From Faecalibacterium prausnitzii (GTDB lineage: Bacteria; Bacillota; Clostridia; Oscillospirales; Ruminococcaceae): a DNA stretch of 16,010 nucleotides. Position numbers and translations under genes: made by a program. The notes beneath the pieces were generated by a model, which was not told where the DNA came from, searched no databases, and saw nothing but the letters and a program-made list of their open reading frames with translations. Below, in pieces: positions 1 to 7,137 of this stretch; position 1 is the first letter of the stretch; each line of letters opens with the position of its first letter. The stretch lies in assembly GCA_002313795.1 (NCBI GenBank), contig DCCL01000260.1, forward strand, positions 1 to 16,010, written 5' to 3'.

Positions 1-50
1 CCCGGCCGCTGCAGCGGCCGGGCCTCTTGTTATTTCTGTCGGTTGATTTT
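1..50 (-). terminator. Perfect GC-rich hairpin after the ABC exporter gene, cut by the window edge
   Basis: Positions 1-22 form a perfect 22-base palindrome (11-bp arms CCCGGCCGCTG/CAGCGGCCGGG). It lies about 28 bases past the stop codon of the minus-strand ABC exporter gene. This fits an intrinsic terminator for that gene, but the uracil tract would fall left of position 1 and cannot be seen. On the plus strand the hairpin is followed by a T-rich stretch (about 26-37), so it could also end a plus-strand gene coming from outside the window. Confidence 0.6.
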
Positions 51-1835
51 TTACAGTGTGTCCTCGCCGGGCAGCTGGTTCCACAGGCGGTAGTAGACGC
101 CATGCTTTGCCAGCAGTTCCTCATGGGTACCGGCTTCCGCAATGCCCTCTTCGCCCAGCACCAGAATGCGGTCGTAATTCTTGATGGTGGTCAGGCGGTG
201 GGCAATGGTCAGAGTGGTACGGCCATGGGCCAGTTTCTCAAGGCTCTGTCCCACGATGATCTCACTCTCGTTGTCGAGGGCGCTGGTGGCCTCGTCCAGG
301 ATCAGGATGGGCGGGTTCTTCAGGAAGACCCGGGCGATGGCAATGCGCTGTTTCTGGCCACCCGAGAGTTTGACGCCCCGTTCACCCACATAGGTGTCGA
401 AGCCGTCTTTCAGGGCGCTGATAAAGCGCTCTGCACCAGCCAAACGGGCCGCTTCGATGATCTCTTCCCGGGTCGCGCCGGGCTTGCCGTAGGCGATGTT
501 ATCCGCCACAGAGCCGCTGAAGAGGTACACGTCCTGCTGGACGATTCCAATATCCTCCCGCAGGCTCTTGAGGGTGACTTTCTGGATGTCCTGCCCATCG
601 ATATAGATGTGTCCACCCGTCACCTCATAGAAACGGGGGATGAGGCTGCAGAAGGTCGTCTTGCCGCCGCCGGAGGGGCCGACCAGTGCCAGACGCTCGC
701 CCGCCTTGATGTCCACGCTGACATGGTGGAGAACACGGTTGTGGTCATCCGGGTACTCGAAGCTCACATCCTCGAACCGGATGGCACCGGGGCCGGGCTG
801 CAGGGGCTTGGCGTCCGGAGCGTCGTGGATGACAACGGGGGTATCCATGATCTCGGCAAAGCGCTCGATGCCGGTCATGCCCCGCTGGAACTGCTCCGCG
901 AACTCCACGATGCGGCGGATGGTAGCGATAAGGGTGGTGACGTAAAGCATATAGGCCACGAGGTCGCCGGCGGTGATCTTGCCGTACACCAGCGACAGAC
1001 CACCTGCCAGAATGACCACCAGATACATCAGGCCGTCGAAGAGGCGGGTGGAGGTGTTGAACGCCGCCATGGCGTAGTAGCCCAGCGTTTTAATGTGCTC
1101 GAACTGCCGGTTGCCCTCGTCGAACTTCTTCCGTTCCTCGTCCTCGGCGGCAAAGGCTTTTACCACGCCCTGACCCAGCAGACTGTCCTCGATGGTGGCG
1201 TTCAGCTCACCGATCTGGACACGCTGCTGACGGAACCGGGCCCGCAGCCGCTGATTCAGTTTGACGGACACCACGCCCATCAGAGGCACACAGGCGAACA
1301 CCGCCAGCGTCAGAGGGATGCTGGCCTGGCACAGGATAAGAAAAGAAGCCAGGATCTTGATGCCCGCAATGAAAAATTCCTCAGGGCAGTGGTGGGCGAA
1401 CTCGGTCACATCGAACAGATCGTTGGTGATGCGGCCCATGATGGTGCCCACCTTGGTGTTGTTGTAGTAGGTGTGGTCCAGCTTGAGCAGGTGGTCAAAG
1501 GCATCCTTCCGCATATCCGTCTCGATATGGACGCCCATGATATGGCCGATGCTGGACATGAAATACTGCGACGCACCGTCGATGATGCGGAGCACGAAAT
1601 AGATCGCCGCCAGCTTGAGCACGATGCCTGCCGTGAGGGTGATGCCCACGCCCATGGCAGAGTTGGTGATGGTGCTCATGATCTTGGGCAGGATGATGTC
1701 GCACAATGTGGTCAGTGCTGCACAGAACAGGTCGAGAAACAGTACCTTTTTGTATTTGCCCATATAGGGCAGGAAGCGCCGGATAAGGGCACCACTGCTG
1801 ATGTGGTGTGTACCGGGGTCGTTGATCTTCTGCAT
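51..1835 (-). CDS. ABC exporter, fused membrane and ATPase domains
   Basis: This is a full-length half-transporter of 594 residues, the usual size for a type IV (MsbA/MDR-like) ABC exporter. It would export a lipid, drug or peptide as a homodimer or with a partner; the substrate cannot be read from sequence. The N-terminal membrane domain spans about residues 30-320, with hydrophobic segments near 31-50, 62-84, 155-190 and 266-300. The ATPase domain has Walker A GPSGGGKT (386-393), Q-loop IVQQD (431-435), signature LSGGQ (490-494), Walker B ILILDE (510-515) and the switch histidine in IAHRL (H546). All motifs are intact, so it should be active. The ATG follows TTGGAGGAATC, a good but rather close ribosome binding site. 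The gene lies 98 bases after the PLP-protein gene on the same strand and may be its last operon partner. Confidence 0.93.
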   Translation of the reverse strand: MQKINDPGTHHISSGALIRRFLPYMGKYKKVLFLDLFCAALTTLCDIILPKIMSTITNSAMGVGITLTAGIVLKLAAIYFVLRIIDGASQYFMSSIGHIMGVHIETDMRKDAFDHLLKLDHTYYNNTKVGTIMGRITNDLFDVTEFAHHCPEEFFIAGIKILASFLILCQASIPLTLAVFACVPLMGVVSVKLNQRLRARFRQQRVQIGELNATIEDSLLGQGVVKAFAAEDEERKKFDEGNRQFEHIKTLGYYAMAAFNTSTRLFDGLMYLVVILAGGLSLVYGKITAGDLVAYMLYVTTLIATIRRIVEFAEQFQRGMTGIERFAEIMDTPVVIHDAPDAKPLQPGPGAIRFEDVSFEYPDDHNRVLHHVSVDIKAGERLALVGPSGGGKTTFCSLIPRFYEVTGGHIYIDGQDIQKVTLKSLREDIGIVQQDVYLFSGSVADNIAYGKPGATREEIIEAARLAGAERFISALKDGFDTYVGERGVKLSGGQKQRIAIARVFLKNPPILILDEATSALDNESEIIVGQSLEKLAHGRTTLTIAHRLTTIKNYDRILVLGEEGIAEAGTHEELLAKHGVYYRLWNQLPGEDTL

Positions 1836-1853
1836 GATTCCTCCAACATCTAT

Positions 1854-1929
1854 GCCCTCATCCGGCCAACCGCTGGTGTTCGCTTTTCCCTGTCAGGAGA
1901 AACCGTCACCGCAGGTGACGGATGAGGGC
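1854..1929. repeat. Small nested inverted-repeat element, possibly MITE/REP-like
   Basis: An 11-bp perfect inverted repeat (GCCCTCATCCG at 1854-1864, CGGATGAGGGC at 1919-1929) encloses the spacer between the PLP-protein and ABC exporter genes. Inside it is a perfect 8-bp hairpin with a GCA loop (1903-1921), which shares three bases with the outer right arm. A third weak stem (GGGAAAA-type arms) lies near 1883-1901. The whole can fold as a small cloverleaf. It resembles the short palindromic elements dispersed in gut Clostridia genomes; that comparison is from memory. A T-run follows on the plus strand (1931-1935), but no plus-strand gene precedes it. It could instead act as an attenuator or RNA-processing site ahead of the exporter gene. 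Confidence 0.55.
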
Positions 1930-1933
1930 GTTT

Positions 1934-2656
1934 TTATATTTTCTTGCTGTAATCTCTCTCGCCGTAGATGGCTGTGCCGATGCGCACGAGGGTGGCACCC
2001 TCCCGGATGGCATTCTCGAAATCGCCGCTCATACCCATAGAGAGGGTCTCCATCTTCACGTTGGCGTAGCCCTGCTCTCCGGCCCGCACGAACAGCTTGT
2101 ACACCTCAGCCAGATACCGGCGATTCTGGGCGTCATCATTGTTCACCGGCGGGATGGCCATCAGGCCCTTCACCCGGATGTGCTCCTCCGCGGCAGCAGC
2201 GTCCAGCAGGGGCCAAAGCTGTTCCGGGGCGACGCCGGACTTGGATTCCTCGCCGCCGATGTTCACTTCCAGCAGCACATCCTGCACGATGCCGGCCTTG
2301 GCAGCATCCTTCTCGATGGCAGCCAGCAGGTGTTCACTATCTACGCTCTGGATGAGGCTGGCCCGGCCCAGCACCTTCTTGATCTTATTGGTCTGCAAAT
2401 GACCGATGAAATGGCTGGGCTTGCCGCAGTAGGCACCTGCGTCATAGTTGGCGCAGAGCTCCTGCACATGGTTCTCGCCAAACACATCGATGGGCAGGGC
2501 CGCGCTGGCGGCAACGGTCTCTGCCGTGCGGGTCTTGCAGGCGGCGCAGAGCTTCACCTCTGCGGGGTCGCGGCCTGCTTCCCGGGCCGCTGCTGCCATC
2601 TTTGCCCGGATCTCTTCCACAGCCTCTCTCATCTGTTCCAAAGTTTTCTCTGCCAT
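1934..2656 (-). CDS. YggS/PLPBP-type pyridoxal-phosphate homeostasis protein
   Basis: A 240-residue protein of the alanine-racemase-like single-domain PLP-binding family (YggS, YlmE, PLPBP). Family members bind PLP without a known catalytic reaction and help keep B6 vitamers and amino-acid pools balanced in the cytoplasm. The PLP lysine is K41 in the segment LCAACKTR. Other family marks are FGENHVQEL (59-67), HFIGHLQTNK (82-91), SVDS (104-107), the LSMGMSGDF phosphate-binding segment and a C-terminal RIGTAIYGERDY. Length is normal for the family. ATG follows GAGGAGG with 10 bases between. The upstream DUF436 gene ends only 5 bases before this start, so the two are surely co-transcribed. In other Firmicutes yggS homologues often sit near sepF/division genes; that context is absent here. 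Confidence 0.93.
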   Translation of the reverse strand: MAEKTLEQMREAVEEIRAKMAAAAREAGRDPAEVKLCAACKTRTAETVAASAALPIDVFGENHVQELCANYDAGAYCGKPSHFIGHLQTNKIKKVLGRASLIQSVDSEHLLAAIEKDAAKAGIVQDVLLEVNIGGEESKSGVAPEQLWPLLDAAAAEEHIRVKGLMAIPPVNNDDAQNRRYLAEVYKLFVRAGEQGYANVKMETLSMGMSGDFENAIREGATLVRIGTAIYGERDYSKKI

Positions 2657-2661
2657 AGAGC

Positions 2662-3222
2662 TCAGTCCTCCTCGGTATATTTTGCGCGCTCGCCGCCGAT
2701 GAGCTTCGGGCGGGTGCGGGCGCAGAGAATGTTGGCCTCGCCGATCTTATTCAGGCTCAGCCGCACCGGCACAGCCACCCGGCGCAGGTGCATCCCGATG
2801 AGGGTGCCGCCGATGTCGATGCCGGCATGGGCACGGATCTCCTCCACGGCCACAGGGTCTTTGAACTGCTTCCAGCAGGTGGTGGCCCAGCTGCCGCCCG
2901 CGTGGGGGCGGGGCACGACGCAGACCTCTTCCCAGCCGTATTTCTCGGCGGCTTCCCGCTCAATGATGATGGCCCGGTTCAGGTGCTCACAGCACTGTGC
3001 CGCCAGCCAGATGCCCTTCTCGGCCAGCACCGGGGCGATGCCAGCGTAGACGGCCTGCGCAGCCTCCAGACTGCTGTCCTTGCCGATATGCCCGCCGACG
3101 ATCTCGCTGGAGGAGCAGCCCACCACGAAGACGTCCCCTTTTTTCAGGTTTGCCTGAGCCAGCAGCTCGGTCACAGCCTGCCGCGCCTCGTTTTCGATCT
3201 GTTTTTTAAATTCTTCCGTCAT
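2662..3222 (-). CDS. DUF436 / TIGR01440 family protein (YwlG-like)
   Basis: A protein of 186 residues recognised as the conserved DUF436 (TIGR01440, YwlG) family, whose function is not established. Visible landmarks are VFVVGCSSSEIVGGHIG (31-47), AAQCCEHLNRA (74-84), the RPHAGGSW segment (105-112) and DIGGTLIGMH (136-145). These glycine-, cysteine- and histidine-rich stretches are the conserved core. I chose the ATG at 3222 because GAGGTG lies 6 bases upstream; a GTG three codons earlier would overlap that ribosome binding site. It starts 15 bases after the stop of the beta-propeller gene and ends 5 bases before the PLP-protein gene, so it sits in the middle of an operon. Confidence 0.88.
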   Translation of the reverse strand: MTEEFKKQIENEARQAVTELLAQANLKKGDVFVVGCSSSEIVGGHIGKDSSLEAAQAVYAGIAPVLAEKGIWLAAQCCEHLNRAIIIEREAAEKYGWEEVCVVPRPHAGGSWATTCWKQFKDPVAVEEIRAHAGIDIGGTLIGMHLRRVAVPVRLSLNKIGEANILCARTRPKLIGGERAKYTEED

Positions 3223-3237
3223 AAAAAACACCTCGTT

Positions 3238-4551
3238 CTATACTCTTGCCGACAGCAGGCTGGCAGAGCCTGCCGCACCGAAATACACTTTGCTGCCTGC
3301 CGGGCACACCGCCGCGCAGTCATCCAGCCCCTTGCCCGTGAAGGTGAGTTTCCAGCTTCCGTCTGCCGTGTCCACGGCCTCGGCACAGGGGGAGCCTGCC
3401 GGGATGCCGAACAGTTTCTGCTGGATGTTCTCGCCGGCCCGCAGGGCGATGCCCCGCAGCAGGGTACTGTCCGCGTTCTTTTCCAGCCAGCTGCTGTAAG
3501 CCCAGCGGTAGCCGATATAGAGCGTGCCGTCGGTGTCCATAGCCAGCGCACCGGGGTAGCCCGGCAGGCCGGAAGCAAAGCTCCGGCAGTTTTTGCCGCC
3601 CGCCGTCAGCTCCCGGGCATCGGCATCCACAGCCCAGATACAACGGTTCCCGAGGTCGGAGACGAAGAGGGTCCTGCCGTCGGCGGAGAGCGCCAGACCG
3701 GAGGCACCGGCCACGCCGTCCAGCACCTGTTCCACTGTCCGGGCCGACGGGTCATACACATAAACGCAGCCTGTACCGGTGTGGGCCAGCAGTTCTGTGC
3801 GGAGAGCGCTTTCCAGCCCGTTCTTTGCGCTGGCCTCTGTGGCCACTGCAAAGTAGACTCTGCCGTCCGGGCCGGTCTCTACTGCCGACACCGTTCCCAG
3901 CGGGGCACCGTCCAGCTGCGTGACCACCTGTTCCACCGAGGCGCCCCAGTTGTCATGCCGGACACGGCAGAGCGTCCCGCCGGAGGGCGTGAGCACCGTC
4001 AGCCACAGGTCGCCGCTGCCGTCAAAGTCGAAACCGGTCAGTTCGCCTTCCACGCTCAGGATCGAGGCGTAGGTTCCGCCGTCGGTGCGCACCAGGTCGC
4101 TCGTGCGCTTTTTCATCGCTGCGCCGGTGTAGGCTGCCGCATACACAAGGCCATCCTGCTGACGGACGCAGTCCACGCCCAGATATTCGCCCAGCTTCCA
4201 GATGTCCTTGCTGTCGCTGGAAAGAGCCGTCTGCGCTGCGCCGGTGTCCTGCCGCACATCGGGGGCTTTGTAGGCCTTGGGCGGCGTATCGATGGGCCGC
4301 AGCAGCAGGCCGTATACCAGTGCTGCCAGCATCAGCAGGGCAAAGATATTACTCGCCACCCGGAAGCGGCTCATCAGGGCTTCCCGCTCGATCGCCGCCT
4401 GTGCCTTCATCTGGGCCTTCCGGCGGGCTGCAGCAGCGCTGGTGCGCTGGGCGCGGCGGAGCCAGCGGTCCACGAAGAGGGCCACGTTCGGGCCCACCGT
4501 GACCGAGGCGATGAACAGAAGCAATACCAACTCTACAAATCCAATGCGCAT
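3238..4551 (-). CDS. Membrane-anchored beta-propeller protein (NHL/strictosidine-synthase-like)
   Basis: A 437-residue protein with a hydrophobic segment at about 6-26, an Ala/Arg/Lys-rich cytoplasmic-looking stretch (about 31-62) and a second membrane segment at about 67-85. After that comes a soluble domain of about 350 residues. This has repeated propeller-blade signatures such as GLALSADGRTLFVSD and GALAMDTDGTLYIGYRW, plus GPDGRVYFAV and FDFDGSGDLWL. They match the NHL/SMP-30/strictosidine-synthase type of beta-propeller. The SSWLEKNADSTLLRG stretch recalls a conserved loop of strictosidine-synthase-like proteins. No enzymatic activity can be assigned; a sensor or scaffold role outside the membrane is equally possible. 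It is the first gene of the minus-strand operon, has its own extended -10 promoter, and starts after AAAGGAAAA. Confidence 0.75.
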   Translation of the reverse strand: MRIGFVELVLLLFIASVTVGPNVALFVDRWLRRAQRTSAAAARRKAQMKAQAAIEREALMSRFRVASNIFALLMLAALVYGLLLRPIDTPPKAYKAPDVRQDTGAAQTALSSDSKDIWKLGEYLGVDCVRQQDGLVYAAAYTGAAMKKRTSDLVRTDGGTYASILSVEGELTGFDFDGSGDLWLTVLTPSGGTLCRVRHDNWGASVEQVVTQLDGAPLGTVSAVETGPDGRVYFAVATEASAKNGLESALRTELLAHTGTGCVYVYDPSARTVEQVLDGVAGASGLALSADGRTLFVSDLGNRCIWAVDADARELTAGGKNCRSFASGLPGYPGALAMDTDGTLYIGYRWAYSSWLEKNADSTLLRGIALRAGENIQQKLFGIPAGSPCAEAVDTADGSWKLTFTGKGLDDCAAVCPAGSKVYFGAAGSASLLSARV

Positions 4552-4603
4552 GAACTGTTTTCCTTTATCTTCTGCAAAAAATCAGGGAATGCTTTATTTT
4601 TGA

Positions 4604-4633
4604 AGTATAGCACACTTGCCCTTTTCAGTGCAA
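4604..4633 (-). promoter_or_regulatory. Extended -10 promoter for the propeller operon
   Basis: On the minus strand TATACT (4604-4609) is preceded by TGC, giving the extended -10 form TGnTATACT. A weak -35-like TTGCAC (4628-4633) lies 18 bases upstream. Transcription would begin near 4597, giving a leader of about 45 bases before the ATG at 4551. Confidence 0.6.
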
Positions 4634-4649
4634 GACAGGCCCCCGGCGC

Positions 4650-4679
4650 TTGACAGGGGCCAAGGCCCCATTTTATAAT
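4650..4679 (+). promoter_or_regulatory. Consensus sigma-A promoter with palindromic spacer (upstream promoter of the two-component system)
   Basis: TTGACA (4650-4655) and TATAAT (4674-4679) are both exact consensus hexamers, 18 bases apart. The spacer begins with an inverted repeat, GGGGCC-AA-GGCCCC (4656-4669), and another GGCCCC lies at 4638-4643. A symmetric site between -35 and -10 is a classic place for a regulator to act. Transcripts would carry a leader of about 170 bases before the response-regulator start. Confidence 0.65.
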
Positions 4680-4760
4680 TAGGACTGCCTCCCGGCCCAC
4701 AAAAATACAGCTTGGGATGTTTTTCCAAAAAATCCACCCAAAATTCACAGAAATTCCTAA

Positions 4761-4789
4761 TTGATAGGGTAAGATAAGCTTAACATAAT
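4761..4789 (+). promoter_or_regulatory. Proximal sigma-A promoter of the two-component system
   Basis: TTGATA (4761-4766), a 17-base spacer and CATAAT (4784-4789): one mismatch to consensus in each hexamer with optimal spacing. It lies 65 bases before the response-regulator ATG. Together with the promoter at 4650 it forms a tandem pair. Confidence 0.7.
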
Positions 4790-4854
4790 ATGCCCTTCCG
4801 CCGGGCCGCGCCGGAGCGCCGGCCCCGGGATACCGATATAAGGAGGAATGCCTT

Positions 4855-5541
4855 ATGGCAAAAATTCTGATCGTTGACGACGAACCCCGTATCCGCGAAC
4901 TGATCCGGGAGAATCTGCAATATGCCGGCTATGCCTGTGAGGAAGCCGGCGACGGCTCTGCCGCCCTGTCGCTGCTCACCAGCGGCGGCTATGATCTGGT
5001 CATCCTCGACCTGATGATGCCCTTTATGGACGGCATGACCTGCCTGCGGGAGATGCGCAACCGTCATATCAACACCCCCGTCATCATCCTGACTGCCCGG
5101 GGCGAGGAGTACGACAAGCTGGCGGGCCTGGAGGGCGGTGCCGACGACTATGTGGTCAAGCCCTTCTCTCCCCGGGAGCTGGTAGCCCGGGTCAAGGCCG
5201 TGCTCAACCGCACCATGCCCAAAACCGACGCTTCCGACAGCACCATGACCTTTGGCGACCTGTCCATTGACACGGCCAGCCACACCGTCCGGGTCTCCGG
5301 CGAGGAAGTGAGCCTGACTCCCAAGGAGTTCGACCTGCTGGTGTTCCTGGCCTCCAACAAGGGTATCGCCCTGAGCCGGGAGAAGATCCTGCAGAAGGTG
5401 TGGAACTACGACTACTTTGGCGAAGACCGCACCGTGGATACCCACGTCAAGATGCTGCGGGGCCATCTGGGCAAGTGCCGCAGCTATATCGCCACCGTAT
5501 GGGGCATCGGCTACAAGTTCGACCCCGACGCGGCCCGTTAA
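4855..5541 (+). CDS. OmpR/PhoB-family response regulator
   Basis: A 228-residue DNA-binding response regulator. The receiver domain (about 1-120) has the acidic pocket D8/D9, phosphoacceptor D52 in VILDLMMP, T80 in ILTAR and K102 in VVKPF, so all phosphorylation residues are intact. The C-terminal winged-helix domain (about 128-225) has the typical EVSLTPKEFDLLVFLASN, an REKILQKVWNY segment and the DRTVDTHVKMLRGHLG recognition-helix region, ending with VWGIGYKF. This is the OmpR subfamily. The ATG follows AAGGAGG with a good 8-base gap. The kinase gene starts 18 bases downstream. Target genes are not known; the tandem promoters upstream, one with a palindrome, make autoregulation possible. 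Confidence 0.95.
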   Translation: MAKILIVDDEPRIRELIRENLQYAGYACEEAGDGSAALSLLTSGGYDLVILDLMMPFMDGMTCLREMRNRHINTPVIILTARGEEYDKLAGLEGGADDYVVKPFSPRELVARVKAVLNRTMPKTDASDSTMTFGDLSIDTASHTVRVSGEEVSLTPKEFDLLVFLASNKGIALSREKILQKVWNYDYFGEDRTVDTHVKMLRGHLGKCRSYIATVWGIGYKFDPDAAR

Positions 5542-5559
5542 GCGGAGGCTCTGCTCTTC

Positions 5560-7086
5560 ATGCGGCAAACGAGCAAACGGCGGCGCACCATCGGCATCCG
5601 CGGGCAGCTCATGTGGTTCCTGAGCTTCATCTGCCTTCTGCTGGTGGGCCTGTTCTGGTTCCTGAGCACCCAGCTGCTGGAACCTCTTTACACCACCCAT
5701 ATCCAGAAGCAGCTCACCGAGCAGGCCGACGCCATCGCAGCCCGGCTGGATGATGCCATCTCCAAGGGGGAAACTTTATCCTACTGGGCTTTCGGCAGCA
5801 GGCTTTATGTCAACAACACCTTCTTCAACTCCCTGCGGGACGATATTTTTGAGAACGGTGGGATGAGCAGCTTCTGCATCGATATCTCCGATACTACCCT
5901 GCGGCAGATCTTCAAGGTGGAGAACCTCTCCTACTGCAACCTCCACCGCCCCCGCCCCACCGACAGCACCGATGAGCAGACGGCCTACACCACGGCCCGG
6001 GCCATGCGGCAGCTCTGCCGGGAGAGCGGCGGCGAAGTGGTGCGGAAAATCAACCCACCTACCCCTTCCGGCTCCGTTCAGCTGATGGTGGGCCGGATGA
6101 CCTCTGACGGCAGTTATACCGTGTTGGTGACCACCAGTCTGATGCATGTGGCCGAGGCCGGCAAGGTGATGAGCACTGTGCTGCCGCTGGCGGCTGTCCT
6201 TATCTTTGCCTTTGCGCTGTCGGCGGCGTGGCTGTTCAGCGAGTGGTTCACCAAGCCCCTGCGCGCCCTCTCGGCGGCAGCGCGGCAGGTGGCACAGGGC
6301 AATTACGCCGTCCATGTGGACGCAGATCGGAACGACGAGCTGGGCGACCTGGCCCAGGACTTCAACCACATGGCGCAGGAGGTGCAGCACGCCGCCCAGA
6401 TGCAGCGGGACCTGCTGGCCAACGTCTCCCACGACCTGCGCACCCCGCTGACCCTCATCAAGGGTTACGCCGAGACGGTGCGGGACCTGACCGGCGACGA
6501 CAAAAAGCACCGGGATGAGCAGATGAACATCATTGTGGACGAGACCGACCGGCTGACGGCGCTGGTGTCCAGTGTCATGGAGCTGAGCAAAGTCACCAGC
6601 GGTGCCATGAAGTGCGAGAAAGTCCACTTCGACATGGGCCAGCTCTGCGATGAGGTCAGCGAGCGGTACGACGCCGTCTGCGCCCAGAACGGCTGGCAGC
6701 TCAAGCTGGAACTGCCCGACGAGGAACTGCCGGTCTATGCCGACCCGGACATGATGCAGCGGGCGCTGCACAACCTGCTGGGTAACGCCATGCATCACAT
6801 CGGCCCCGACGGCATCTTCGTGCTGCGGGCGCTCCGCTGCCCCGAGGGAGTGCGGGTGGAGGTGGAAGACCACGGCCCCGGCATCTCCGCCGACGACCTG
6901 CCCTATATCTTCGACCGGTATTACCGCTCCCGCTCCGACGCAGGCAAGCAGGGCACCGGTCTGGGCCTCTCTATCACAAAAGCCATCTTCCAGCAGCACG
7001 GGTTCCGGTTCGGTGTCCACAGCACTGTGGGCAAGGGCACCGTGTTCTGGTTCATCATGACCGATACCGAAGAACCTTCCGCATGA
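5560..7086 (+). CDS. Membrane sensor histidine kinase
   Basis: A 508-residue two-pass sensor kinase, partner of the preceding response regulator. The first membrane segment is about 17-38, followed by an extracellular sensor domain of roughly 165 residues (39-205) that I cannot assign to a family. The second membrane segment is about 206-228. A HAMP domain (about 229-281) follows, then the HisKA dimerisation helix with NVSHDLRTPLTLIKGY and phosphoacceptor H291. The ATPase domain has an N-box with N409 (NLLGNAMHH), a G1 box around EDHGPGI (436-442), an F-box near YIFDRYYRS and G2 GTGLGLS (465-471). All core motifs are present. ATG lies 11 bases after GGAGG. The gene ends 5 bases before a strong bidirectional terminator. 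Confidence 0.95.
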   Translation: MRQTSKRRRTIGIRGQLMWFLSFICLLLVGLFWFLSTQLLEPLYTTHIQKQLTEQADAIAARLDDAISKGETLSYWAFGSRLYVNNTFFNSLRDDIFENGGMSSFCIDISDTTLRQIFKVENLSYCNLHRPRPTDSTDEQTAYTTARAMRQLCRESGGEVVRKINPPTPSGSVQLMVGRMTSDGSYTVLVTTSLMHVAEAGKVMSTVLPLAAVLIFAFALSAAWLFSEWFTKPLRALSAAARQVAQGNYAVHVDADRNDELGDLAQDFNHMAQEVQHAAQMQRDLLANVSHDLRTPLTLIKGYAETVRDLTGDDKKHRDEQMNIIVDETDRLTALVSSVMELSKVTSGAMKCEKVHFDMGQLCDEVSERYDAVCAQNGWQLKLELPDEELPVYADPDMMQRALHNLLGNAMHHIGPDGIFVLRALRCPEGVRVEVEDHGPGISADDLPYIFDRYYRSRSDAGKQGTGLGLSITKAIFQQHGFRFGVHSTVGKGTVFWFIMTDTEEPSA

Positions 7087-7091
7087 CAAAA

Positions 7092-7137
7092 GGCGGGCCA
7101 TCCTCCATTCGGAAGATGGCCCGCCCTTCTTATTTTT
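7092..7137. terminator. Bidirectional intrinsic terminator between kinase and pilus operons
   Basis: An 11-bp perfect stem (GGCGGGCCATC at 7092-7102, GATGGCCCGCC at 7115-7125) is extended by three more pairs after one mismatch around an ATTC loop. On the plus strand it is followed by CTTCTTATTTTT and ends the kinase operon. On the minus strand it is followed by TTTTGTC and ends the pilus operon, whose last stop codon (7130-7132) lies within the T-rich tract. Confidence 0.92.

Larger units (their letters stand above)
4552..4854. other. Divergent intergenic region without a gene
   Basis: This 303-base region separates the minus-strand propeller operon from the plus-strand two-component system. 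It holds one minus-strand and two plus-strand promoter candidates (listed separately). It also has a weak AT-rich hairpin at 4715-4735 (GGAT ... ATCC) and a GC-rich possible leader hairpin at 4801-4828 just before the response-regulator ribosome binding site. The half-site GGCCCC/GGGGCC occurs three times (4638-4643, 4656-4661, 4664-4669). No convincing open reading frame was seen. Confidence 0.7.

Noticed and set aside
27..1925. A 632-codon plus-strand open frame antisense to the ABC exporter
   Set aside because: High-GC shadow: the minus frame carries all ABC motifs, and the plus frame has no recognisable domain or ribosome binding site.
2788..4653. A 621-codon plus-strand open frame antisense to the propeller operon
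   Set aside because: It crosses several real minus-strand genes and has no domain signatures; an effect of codon bias.
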